Source of the DNA: Desulfobacteraceae bacterium
Lineage (GTDB): Bacteria > Desulfobacterota > Desulfobacteria > Desulfobacterales > Desulfosarcinaceae
Assembly (NCBI GenBank): GCA_027025615.1
Contig: JALVQM010000109.1
Location: 1 to 6,441 of the forward strand
Length of the DNA: 6,441 nucleotides
Direction: 5' to 3'
Shown: in pieces, positions 1 through 6,085 of the stretch
Layout of the letters: every line of letters begins with the position of its first letter
Position numbering within the stretch: the first letter of the stretch is position 1
Position numbers and translations under genes: made by a program
The notes under the pieces: model-generated
Seen by the model: only the letters and a program-made list of their open reading frames with translations
Told to the model about the DNA's origin: nothing
Database searches by the model: none

Positions 1-143
1 GTATAAATCAGGACAACATGGTCTTGTTCAATGACCAATCAGATGCCTTCGGGCAGGGTTTCAAGCCTTGCCGGATGTGCTGCCCCGATTTGGTCGGCAA
101 GTTGAGATTCAGCAGAAATCTGTACGCGGCAGGTGCCCGCTGA
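1..143 (+). other. Unassigned left edge; open frame of uncertain coding status
   Basis: One forward frame, entered at base 3, stays open until a TGA at 141-143 and would encode about 46 residues ending in LYAAGAR. Most of its codons end in G or C, as in real genes of this window, but I recognise no family in it. The usual upstream neighbour of flhG is flhF, whose C-terminus carries a motif like TNGQxVPEDI. I do not find that motif cleanly in any forward frame. Alternatively, a gene could end at the TAA at 4-6, which would leave 7-168 as an intergenic leader. No convincing promoter is visible. A reverse-strand reading of the same bases has no start codon. Confidence 0.25.
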
Positions 144-154
144 AATTCAAGCTG

Positions 155-159
155 AGGAG
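155..159 (+). promoter_or_regulatory. Shine-Dalgarno site that fixes the flhG start
   Basis: AGGAG lies nine bases before the ATG at 169. The in-frame GTG at 133 has no comparable purine-rich site in front of it, so the ATG is the better start. Confidence 0.7.
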
Positions 160-168
160 CAATCAAAA

Positions 169-1071
169 ATGAGTTTACCCAAAGGCAGTAGCGGTAAAGT
201 TATTCAGCTCAATCCAGGAAGCCGTAAAAAATCGACATTGTCGAACCGCTGTCAGACGGCTGACCATCGGCAGACCCCCCGCAGCATAGCCATAACATCC
301 GGCAAGGGGGGAGTCGGCAAGACCAACATCGTTGCCAATCTGGGTTATTCACTATCACGTACCGGCAAGAGCGTACTTGTTTTCGATGCGGATTTGGGCC
401 TGGGCAACCTCGATGTCTTGCTGGGATTGGCCCCTAGATTGAATTTGTCCCATGTAATCCAGGCAGGTGCATCCCTGGACCAGATCGTGGTCGAAGGCCC
501 GGGGGGAATGAAGATACTACCTGCTTCTTCCGGAATACAGGAAATTACAAGCTTGAGCCTGTCGGAAAAAAACGAGCTGGGACGTCAATTGAGGCGTTTT
601 GTCAGTCGCTTCGATATCCTGCTTATCGACACGGCCGCAGGCATATCAGGTAATGTACTCCATTTCAACATGTCTGCCGATGATGTAATGGTAGTAGTCA
701 ACCCGGAACCGACTTCAATAACCGATGCCTACGCCATGATGAAAGTACTGTCAGTGCAATACGGACTTGAAAGGTTCAACCTTTTGGTAAATGCCGCCCG
801 CAGCGCAAAGGAAGCCGAAGAAGTATACCGGCAGCTTTGCCTGGTCACAGACAAGTTCCTGAGAATAAAGATAGACTACCTGGGCTTTGTGCCCTTTGAC
901 GAAAATGTTAAATCGGCTGTCAAAAAGCAGACCATCGTCACCGAATATCAACCCGACTCCCGGGCCAGTCGCAGTTTTGTCTCCATTGCCCGCAAGATTG
1001 CTTACCTGCAGCCGATGCTCGTTGGCGACCAATACCAGCGTAACCCGGAAATAGGGGACCTGTTGATCTAG
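169..1071 (+). CDS. flhG: Flagellar number regulator FlhG/FleN, MinD-family ATPase
   Basis: This is a 300-residue ParA/MinD-type P-loop ATPase. The deviant Walker A motif GKGGVGKT is at residues 45-52, with signature lysine K46 and K51. The switch motif DADLGLGNLD is at 73-82, and the Walker B segment DILLIDTAAG is at 149-158. The stretch NPEPTSITDAYAMMK and the later GFVPFDENVKSAVKKQ are typical of FlhG/FleN and separate it from MinD and from plasmid ParA. In the family, ATP-bound dimers work with the GTPase FlhF to limit flagellar number, and in polar flagellates FleN restrains the sigma-54 activator FleQ. About 44 polar, basic residues precede the P-loop, longer than in Pseudomonas FleN, and the DQAxxLR FlhF-activating motif known from some FlhG proteins is not evident. 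An alternative GTG start at 133 would add 12 residues. fliA follows closely. Confidence 0.93.
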   Translation: MSLPKGSSGKVIQLNPGSRKKSTLSNRCQTADHRQTPRSIAITSGKGGVGKTNIVANLGYSLSRTGKSVLVFDADLGLGNLDVLLGLAPRLNLSHVIQAGASLDQIVVEGPGGMKILPASSGIQEITSLSLSEKNELGRQLRRFVSRFDILLIDTAAGISGNVLHFNMSADDVMVVVNPEPTSITDAYAMMKVLSVQYGLERFNLLVNAARSAKEAEEVYRQLCLVTDKFLRIKIDYLGFVPFDENVKSAVKKQTIVTEYQPDSRASRSFVSIARKIAYLQPMLVGDQYQRNPEIGDLLI

Positions 1072-1095
1072 CGACCATGATTGCCGGAAACTTGC

Positions 1096-1099
1096 GGAG
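1096..1099 (+). promoter_or_regulatory. Shine-Dalgarno site that fixes the fliA start
   Basis: GGAG followed by AG lies seven bases before the ATG at 1107. The in-frame ATG at 1077, just after the flhG stop, has no ribosome binding site before it. Confidence 0.65.
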
Positions 1100-1106
1100 A
1101 GAAAAG

Positions 1107-1865
1107 ATGGATTTGGCAGAATCGCGTTTGAACTCGCTATCAAAGGACGATCATAGCCTTCGGAACGAGATAATCGCCGAGTACCTGCCCTACGTGAGCA
1201 GGATCGTCAATCGCATTGCTGTCCACTTGCCACCAACGGTAGAGATTGACGACCTGATAAACGTCGGCATAATCGGTCTGATCCAGGCGATCGAGCGTTA
1301 CGACCCGAGCCGCGACAACAAGTTTATGACTTACGCGGTTTTCCGCATCAAGGGGGCGGTGCTGAGTGAACTGCGATCGCGCGATTTCCTTGGGCGTACC
1401 ACACGTCGCAAGATACGGAGCCTGGAAAAAGCTTACCTCAAGCTGGAACAAAAGCTCGGCCGAACTGCCAATGACGAAGAGGTGGCTCAGGAATTGAACA
1501 TGGATCTGGACCAGCTTTACCAGGTCAAGCGCATGAGCAGCATTTCATTTATCAGTTTCGAAGAGATAGGTTACTCTTCAAGGGACGAAAGAGATAATTT
1601 CATAAATGCCCTCATGCGCAATGACTCGGACGACGCCCTGACACTGACAACGATCAAGGAGATCAAAGTTGCCATCGCAAAGCAGATCGAGGAACTTCCG
1701 GAAAAAGAGAAACTGGTTATTTCCATGTATTATAGCGATGAAATGACCATGAAAGAAATCGGTAAAGTGTTGGGTATCACCGAATCAAGGGTGTCCCAGA
1801 TCCATTCACAGGCTATCATGCGGCTGCGAAATCGGCTTCGCAAGGAGGGTCTGATCGACGACTAG
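1107..1865 (+). CDS. fliA: Flagellar sigma factor FliA (sigma-28)
   Basis: This 252-residue sigma-70 family protein lacks region 1.1 and has the usual FliA size. Region 2 runs from about residue 20 to 93 and includes DDLINVGIIGLIQAIERYDPSRDNKF, then MTYAVFRIKGAVLSELRSRD, which corresponds to the -10 recognition part. Region 3 spans about 97-155. Region 4 lies at about 182-245, and its helix-turn-helix MTMKEIGKVLGITESRVSQIHSQ (214-236) reads the -35 element. FliA directs RNA polymerase to late flagellar genes such as flagellin and chemotaxis genes, and is held back by FlgM until the hook is complete. No flgM is present in this window. The segment after region 2 reads FLGRTTRRKIR where enteric FliA has a form like VPRSVRRK, probably a lineage variant. 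An upstream ATG at 1077 would give 262 residues but lacks a ribosome site. The gene is probably cotranscribed with flhG. Confidence 0.93.
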   Translation: MDLAESRLNSLSKDDHSLRNEIIAEYLPYVSRIVNRIAVHLPPTVEIDDLINVGIIGLIQAIERYDPSRDNKFMTYAVFRIKGAVLSELRSRDFLGRTTRRKIRSLEKAYLKLEQKLGRTANDEEVAQELNMDLDQLYQVKRMSSISFISFEEIGYSSRDERDNFINALMRNDSDDALTLTTIKEIKVAIAKQIEELPEKEKLVISMYYSDEMTMKEIGKVLGITESRVSQIHSQAIMRLRNRLRKEGLIDD

Positions 1866-1885
1866 GCCAAAGCGAGGAAAGTATT

Positions 1886-2443
1886 ATGCTGTCTACAATT
1901 ACAATTGAAGGGTGGGTCCTGATGGCAGGTATCGGCCTGCCTGCTGTTTGCTTGTTTTTTACTGCCTTGGGTTTTCTTTTAAGAAGAAAAAAGAAGACCT
2001 TGGGAAGTATTCCGATTTCGGATCAGGTTCTGAATCAGGCGGATCGTTCATTCGGTCAGGAAATCGACCGCCAGGTTCTTGTCCAGGAATTGGACCGGCG
2101 CCTGGCCCAAATCTGCAGGTTTATCCAGCAAGAAAGATCTCGTTTGCTCATGTTGGCTGGCCCTGACTTTTGCCTGACCCGCGGTGCTGATGAGACTGGC
2201 GGCCATATTCCGGAGCCCAAAGAGGCTTCGGCCAGGCAAGAGGAGGTTTCCGGCAGTTATCTAAAACCCGGGCAGGACATCAACAGTCTGGTAAATGAAC
2301 TGGCAGCCAAGGGAATGCCCCCAGAGCAGATCGCCCGCAGCCTCGACCTCAGTCTGACCGAAGTCGATCTGATCCTGAAGGTCAAAGGGTTAGGCACACC
2401 GGCAAAGGCACCTGGAGCAAGGACGATCTCCGCGGTGGCCTGA
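1886..2443 (+). CDS. Small membrane-anchored protein, DUF2802-like, flagellar locus
   Basis: This 185-residue protein has a clear layout. One hydrophobic segment lies at about residues 10-32, followed at once by RRKKK, which predicts an anchor with the C-terminal part in the cytoplasm. A charged helical, possibly coiled-coil region follows at about 46-90, then a low-complexity linker at about 95-128. A compact C-terminal module at about 130-168 contains LVNELAAKGMPPEQIARSLDLSLTEVDLILK, which reads like a helix-turn-helix. The layout and tail resemble the DUF2802 proteins encoded near fliA, flhG and chemotaxis genes, whose function is unknown to me; this assignment is from memory. GAGG at 1874-1877 sits eight bases before the ATG, and the spacing after fliA is 20 bases, which suggests cotranscription. 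An in-frame ATG at 1922 would shorten the N-terminus but still keep the hydrophobic core. Confidence 0.75.
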   Translation: MLSTITIEGWVLMAGIGLPAVCLFFTALGFLLRRKKKTLGSIPISDQVLNQADRSFGQEIDRQVLVQELDRRLAQICRFIQQERSRLLMLAGPDFCLTRGADETGGHIPEPKEASARQEEVSGSYLKPGQDINSLVNELAAKGMPPEQIARSLDLSLTEVDLILKVKGLGTPAKAPGARTISAVA

Positions 2444-2478
2444 TGGGCAGATTTTGCCGCCCAGGGGTAAAAACGGCC

Positions 2479-2498
2479 GGTCGCATTTTGCGGTCTTT
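2479..2498 (+). terminator. Possible weak intrinsic terminator after the regulatory block
   Basis: Bases 2479-2485 can pair with 2489-2495 around a three-base loop, giving a seven-pair stem with two G-U pairs. Only a short TTT run follows directly; a longer run of six T lies at 2513-2518. The position, between the last gene of the left block and a new promoter, fits a terminator, but the stem is modest. A second small inverted repeat, TGGGC/GCCCA (2444-2448 with 2459-2463), overlaps the end of the preceding gene and lacks a T tract. Confidence 0.35.
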
Positions 2499-2532
2499 CA
2501 GATAGCATGTTGTTTTTTCAGATAATTTGAAA

Positions 2533-2548
2533 TGGTACGATGATTGCT
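2533..2548 (+). promoter_or_regulatory. Sigma-54 (RpoN) promoter for the flgF operon
   Basis: The sequence TGGTACG-N4-TTGCT matches the sigma-54 consensus TGGYACG-N4-TTGCW at every defined position. The GG (2534-2535) and GC (2546-2547) doublets are 12 bases apart, as required. Transcription would start near 2559, leaving a leader of about 70 bases before flgF. It lies in a non-coding gap directly upstream of rod and ring genes, which are sigma-54-dependent in several polar flagellates. Such promoters need an enhancer-binding activator of the FleQ, FlrC or FlgR type; I cannot identify its binding sites. Confidence 0.85.
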
Positions 2549-2631
2549 AGTTTAAAAGCCGAATCAATAAGGATCAGGGATTGCGCTGAAATGATCCCAG
2601 GCAAATATCTAGATCGAGGAGCCTGCATATT

Positions 2632-3381
2632 ATGAGTGGAGACTTGTACCTGGTTGGGGCGGGGGCCTTGCTTCAACAAATGAGGCTTGACACCATTTCC
2701 AACAACCTGGCCAATGTGGCCACGGTCGGCTACAAGCAGGACAAGGTGGTCTTCAGAACCAATCCCCAGGAGCAACTGCCTGAAGCCGGACTTAGTCCCT
2801 TGCCGGTTACCGAACAGGTGATTTCACCCTATGCCCCACCCATGGAACAGACACTCGACTTTACCCAGGGTCCCTTGCAGCAAACCGGCAATCCCCTGGA
2901 CGTGGCCATCGAAGGGCCTGGTTTTTTCAAGGTGCAAACTCCCCAAGGGATACGCTATACGCGTAAGGGCAGTTTCACTCTCGACAGCAGAGGAATTCTG
3001 AGCACATCCGAAGGCTATCCGGTTTTGGGACAGGGCGGTCCCATCACCATCGACGGAAGCCGGATTGAGATTCACAGGGATGGAACAATTACGGTCGACG
3101 GCGATGAAGCCGGTCAACTGGAAGTGGTCGACTTTACCAGGCCATACAGCTTGAAGCGCCAAGGCGAATCCCTTTTCGCACCGGGCGATGTTTCCACCGG
3201 CGAGATTTCAGCTGAAGATTTCACCATCAGCCAGGGGTTTGTGGAAAGGTCGAACGTCGAGGCCATTGGCGCCATGACTGAAATGATAGAGACATTGAGG
3301 ACCTTCGAATCCTATCAGAAGGTCATGCGGAGCATCGACGACGCCGAGGCCAAGACAGTCAACGAGGTGGGCAAACTTTAG
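2632..3381 (+). CDS. flgF: Flagellar basal-body rod protein FlgF
   Basis: This 249-residue protein belongs to the rod/hook family. The N-terminal signature LDTISNNLANVATVGYK (19-35) is the conserved rod motif that forms helical contacts in the axial structure. The central segment DFTQGPLQQTGNPLDVAIEGPGFF (76-99) is the family's domain 1 core, and the C-terminal helical end includes SNVEAIGAMTEMIETLRTFESYQKVM (207-232). It has no signal peptide, as expected for export by the flagellar type III apparatus. FlgF forms part of the proximal rod in the periplasm. I call it FlgF rather than FlgG because it is shorter, more divergent and followed by a second gene with a textbook FlgG sequence. AGGAG at 2617-2621 precedes the ATG by ten bases. 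It is the first gene after the sigma-54 promoter. Confidence 0.9.
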   Translation: MSGDLYLVGAGALLQQMRLDTISNNLANVATVGYKQDKVVFRTNPQEQLPEAGLSPLPVTEQVISPYAPPMEQTLDFTQGPLQQTGNPLDVAIEGPGFFKVQTPQGIRYTRKGSFTLDSRGILSTSEGYPVLGQGGPITIDGSRIEIHRDGTITVDGDEAGQLEVVDFTRPYSLKRQGESLFAPGDVSTGEISAEDFTISQGFVERSNVEAIGAMTEMIETLRTFESYQKVMRSIDDAEAKTVNEVGKL

Positions 3382-3432
3382 GACGGCCCGGCTGGTGGCG
3401 TTCGGCCGGACACCAATCCAGCGGGCCGATGA

Positions 3433-3440
3433 AAGGAAGG
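3433..3440 (+). promoter_or_regulatory. Shine-Dalgarno site that fixes the flgG start
   Basis: AAGGAAGG lies six bases before the ATG at 3447, where translation gives the canonical FlgG beginning MIRSLWTAATGM. The in-frame ATG at 3429 would add six residues and would place this site inside the gene. Confidence 0.75.
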
Positions 3441-3446
3441 TCGATT

Positions 3447-4235
3447 ATGATTCGCAGTCTTTGGACGGCAGCCACGGGAATGCAGGCTCAGACCGTAACC
3501 ATAGATTTGATTGCCAACAACCTGGCCAACGTCAACACGGCCGGTTTCAAGCGCAGCCGTGCCGATTTTCAAGACTTGTTGTACGAGAACTTGAAGCCTC
3601 CCGGTGTATCATCTGCCGACGGCACCCAGGTGCCGACCGGGATTGAAATCGGTCATGGGACGAGGCTTGTGGCAACCCAGAAACTTTTCACCCAGGGAGA
3701 TTTCAAGCAGACCGGCAACCAGCTTGACATGGCCATAGAAGGGGACGGATTTTTCCAGGTAATTCAGCCCAATGGAGAAATAGCTTACAGTAGAGCCGGC
3801 AATTTCAAGGTCGACAGCGAAGGGCGCATTGTCACCCCCGACGGATTCCTGATGGAGCCGGAGATCACCATTCCCACAGACAGCCTCTCAATCTCCATCA
3901 GTACAGATGGAACCGTGTCCGTGATTCAGGCCGGGCAGAGCGAACCCGTTCAGGTCGGCAGTATTGAGCTGGCCAGGTTTTCCAATCCGGCCGGACTGAA
4001 AAGCATCGGCCGCAACCTCTTCCTGGCTACCAGTGCTTCCGGAGACGCGGTAACCGGGACACCGGGAGAAGATGAATACGGGACCATAGCCCAGGGATTC
4101 CTGGAAATGAGCAACGTGAGTGTGGTCGACGAAATGGTTAAGATGATAACCGCCCAAAGGGCCTACGAGATCAACAGCAAGGCGATTCAGACCGCTGACG
4201 AGATGCTCCAGGCGGCCAATAACCTGAAGCGCTGA
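3447..4235 (+). CDS. flgG: Flagellar distal rod protein FlgG
   Basis: This 262-residue protein has the standard FlgG length. It begins MIRSLWTAATGMQAQ and carries the rod signature LIANNLANVNTAGFKRSRADFQDLLY (21-46). The stretch GTRLVATQKLFTQGDFKQTGNQLDMAIEGDGFFQV (71-105) is highly typical of FlgG, and the C-terminus has the conserved GFLEMSNVSVVDEMVKMITAQRAYEINSKAIQTADEMLQAANNL (217-260), the coiled-coil-forming helix of axial proteins. FlgG makes the long distal rod that passes through the P and L rings and joins the hook. It is exported by the flagellar type III system without a cleaved signal. It lies 65 bases after flgF, with no strong promoter or terminator between them, and 12 bases before flgA, so it is probably in the same operon. 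Confidence 0.96.
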   Translation: MIRSLWTAATGMQAQTVTIDLIANNLANVNTAGFKRSRADFQDLLYENLKPPGVSSADGTQVPTGIEIGHGTRLVATQKLFTQGDFKQTGNQLDMAIEGDGFFQVIQPNGEIAYSRAGNFKVDSEGRIVTPDGFLMEPEITIPTDSLSISISTDGTVSVIQAGQSEPVQVGSIELARFSNPAGLKSIGRNLFLATSASGDAVTGTPGEDEYGTIAQGFLEMSNVSVVDEMVKMITAQRAYEINSKAIQTADEMLQAANNLKR

Positions 4236-4247
4236 TGGGGGTAGCCG

Positions 4248-5276
4248 ATGGCATCTTGGGTGAACATCGATCCGGGAAAATTGCTTTGGCGCTGGATGAA
4301 GATACCGGCCTTGTTGGCAAGCGCCTGCCTCATGGTTGCGGTGGGCTGGTTGCCGGCAGCGGCCACAGCTTCGTACCATGGTAAAGTCCGGATAATCGCC
4401 AAGGAAAAAGTGAGCCTCGACAAGAAACGGGTTTTCCTGGGAGACGTTGCACGCATCCAAGGGGGAGGTGGGATCGCAAGCAGCGGACTTTCGGGATTGT
4501 ATCTTTGCCAAGCTCCGGCTCTGGGCGAAACCAGGATGATCGATGCCGGGATGGTGATCCGCAGGCTGAAACAGAAAGGAATTGCCCGCGCCAAATATGT
4601 CTTGGACTTTAAACGGCCGGTCATGGTGACCCGTCGCTACCAGTTACTCAATCCAGACCGGGTACGAACGGCCACCGCAAATTATGTCCAAAACGAGCTG
4701 GGAGATATGGCCGAGGTCAAAATCGTCTCGATTCAGGTTCCCAAGGCTGTAAAACTTCCCAGGGGAAAGGTTTCCCTGGTAATCAAGCGGCCGCCCGGGG
4801 TCCGGTTGAGAGGCAAAACACCACTTCAGGCCAGGGTTTTTGTAAACGGTAGCGTGGCGCGTCAGATAAGGGTGGTAGCCGATATCAGGTTGTTTGCCGA
4901 GGCGGTAGTGGTGACCCGTCCGCTTGGCAGGCGGCAACCGCTTACCCGGAACCTGGTCGCCTTGCGAAAGGTTGAGGTTACACGCTGCCCCAAGGGCTTT
5001 TTCAGCAGTTTGAAACAGGTGCTGGGGATGCGTAGTCGCTCCGCACTGCCTATGGATACGATTCTGGCCCCGGGCATGCTGGAAGCCGTTCCAGTGGTTA
5101 AGAGGGGAGACGTGGTCAAGATGATAGCCGAAAGCAATGGCTTGAGGATCACAACCCAAGGGATTTGCCGGGAGGCCGGTGCTCCCGGACAAAGAATAAG
5201 GGTCACCAATGCCAAGTCGAGAAAAGAAGTTTTTGCCGAAGTAGTAGATGCCACGACCGTAAGGGTATCTTTCTGA
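4248..5276 (+). CDS. flgA: Flagellar P-ring assembly chaperone FlgA
   Basis: This 342-residue protein is longer than enteric FlgA (about 220 residues) because of an extra N-terminal region. A hydrophobic signal segment lies at about 18-36, with a likely Sec cleavage after AAATA near residue 41. The central part (about 45-215) is weakly conserved. The C-terminal part holds an SAF-type domain (about 215-282, including VVVTRPLGRRQPLTRNLVALRKVEV and APGMLEAVPVVKRGDVVKM) and a closing beta domain with GLRITTQGICREAGAPGQRIRVTNAKSRKEVFAEVV (298-333), the best FlgA signature. In the periplasm FlgA holds FlgI monomers for P-ring assembly, which fits flgI downstream. GGGGG at 4237-4241 supports the ATG at 4248. 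An internal ATG at 4296 would give a more typical signal peptide but has a weak ribosome site. Confidence 0.9.
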   Translation: MASWVNIDPGKLLWRWMKIPALLASACLMVAVGWLPAAATASYHGKVRIIAKEKVSLDKKRVFLGDVARIQGGGGIASSGLSGLYLCQAPALGETRMIDAGMVIRRLKQKGIARAKYVLDFKRPVMVTRRYQLLNPDRVRTATANYVQNELGDMAEVKIVSIQVPKAVKLPRGKVSLVIKRPPGVRLRGKTPLQARVFVNGSVARQIRVVADIRLFAEAVVVTRPLGRRQPLTRNLVALRKVEVTRCPKGFFSSLKQVLGMRSRSALPMDTILAPGMLEAVPVVKRGDVVKMIAESNGLRITTQGICREAGAPGQRIRVTNAKSRKEVFAEVVDATTVRVSF

Positions 5277-5294
5277 TCCCCAGGGAGGCAACTG

Positions 5295-6017
5295 ATGGAA
5301 ACATTCAAAACCGGATTCAAGCTTTGTTTGGCAGGGCTTTTGATCATTTTCGGGCTGAATGCAGGTTGCAGCAAGCAGACATCAAAGGTGAAAAAACAGG
5401 CCGTAGCCGAGCAACCAGGAACGGTTTACAGCGACCGGGCCGAGGAGCCGGAAAATAACGGTTCACTATGGCATGAGGACGGCTACCTGACTTCCATGTT
5501 TGCCGATATCAAGGCCAGGAGGGTCGGTGACATCCTGACCATCAAGATAATCGAGTCGTCAAGCGCCACCAATAAAGCCAGCACCAAGACAGAGCGGGAT
5601 TCGAGTCTCAGTGCCGGGCTGGCAAGTTTTTTCAACGCGGAAAAGCGTTATCCCAGCGACCAGCCGTTTTTCAACCCCTTCGGCAAGGTGGCCGGATCGA
5701 TGGCAAGCGAATTCGATGGGTCGGGAACAACCAAGCGCAGCGGAGCCTTGACGGCTTACATGACAGCCCGGATAAAAGAAGTTCTTCCCAATGGCAACCT
5801 GTTAATAGAAGGAAACCGCGAAGTAAGGGTGAATGATGAAAATCAGATCATTACCCTGACAGGCATAGTACGCCCAAGGGATATATCAGCCAACAACGTA
5901 ATCAAGTCAACCTATATCGCCGATGCAAAGATTTCTTACAGTGGCAGCGGCATAATCAACGAAAGGCAGAGGCCGGGATGGTTGAGTCGGATTCTCAACA
6001 AGGTCTGGCCGTTTTAA
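5295..6017 (+). CDS. flgH: Flagellar L-ring lipoprotein FlgH
   Basis: This 240-residue protein has the full FlgH length. A lipoprotein signal peptide covers residues 1-24, with Cys25 as the probable lipidated residue (sequence LNAGC); Asn at -3 is unusual. The conserved core follows: SLW (57-59), the RRVGDILTIKIIESSSATNKA segment (75-95), and the hallmark end with GIVRPRDISANNVIKSTYIADAKISYSGSGIINERQRPGWLSRILNKVWPF (190-240). FlgH forms the outer-membrane L ring, the bushing through which the rod turns. GGGAGG at 5283-5288 precedes the ATG by six bases. The gene follows flgA by 18 bases. It is intact, with stop TAA at 6015-6017. Confidence 0.96.
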   Translation: METFKTGFKLCLAGLLIIFGLNAGCSKQTSKVKKQAVAEQPGTVYSDRAEEPENNGSLWHEDGYLTSMFADIKARRVGDILTIKIIESSSATNKASTKTERDSSLSAGLASFFNAEKRYPSDQPFFNPFGKVAGSMASEFDGSGTTKRSGALTAYMTARIKEVLPNGNLLIEGNREVRVNDENQIITLTGIVRPRDISANNVIKSTYIADAKISYSGSGIINERQRPGWLSRILNKVWPF

Positions 6018-6085
6018 TAATTCAAGTATCGGGAAACCTCCGACACTGAAAGATTCAGGTTCAGGCAGACCGGAGAATGGGTTTC

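Noticed and set aside
12..143. Protein-like reading on the reverse strand opposite the left edge
   Set aside because: It has no start codon after its preceding stop, is only about 35 codons long, and its third positions lack the G/C bias of genes here.
2553..2570. TAAA followed by GCCGAATCAATAA, suggestive of a sigma-28 promoter
   Set aside because: The two elements are adjacent rather than about 15 bases apart, and the segment lies at the start site of the much better sigma-54 promoter.
3385..3415. GC-rich small hairpin between flgF and flgG
   Set aside because: The stem is only about five pairs with a large loop and no T tract, so it is not supported as a terminator or regulatory element.
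3888..4511. Long reverse-strand open frame of 207 codons opposite flgG and flgA
   Set aside because: It is the shadow of two well-supported genes, spans their junction, and matches no family I recognise.
4876..4885. GCCGATAT, like a sigma-28 -10 element; similar copies near 5495 and 5924
   Set aside because: All lie inside genes and lack a TAAA element at the proper distance upstream.
4644..5291. Reverse-strand open frame of 215 codons opposite flgA
   Set aside because: It lies wholly opposite the conserved flgA coding sequence and has no recognisable domain or own ribosome site.
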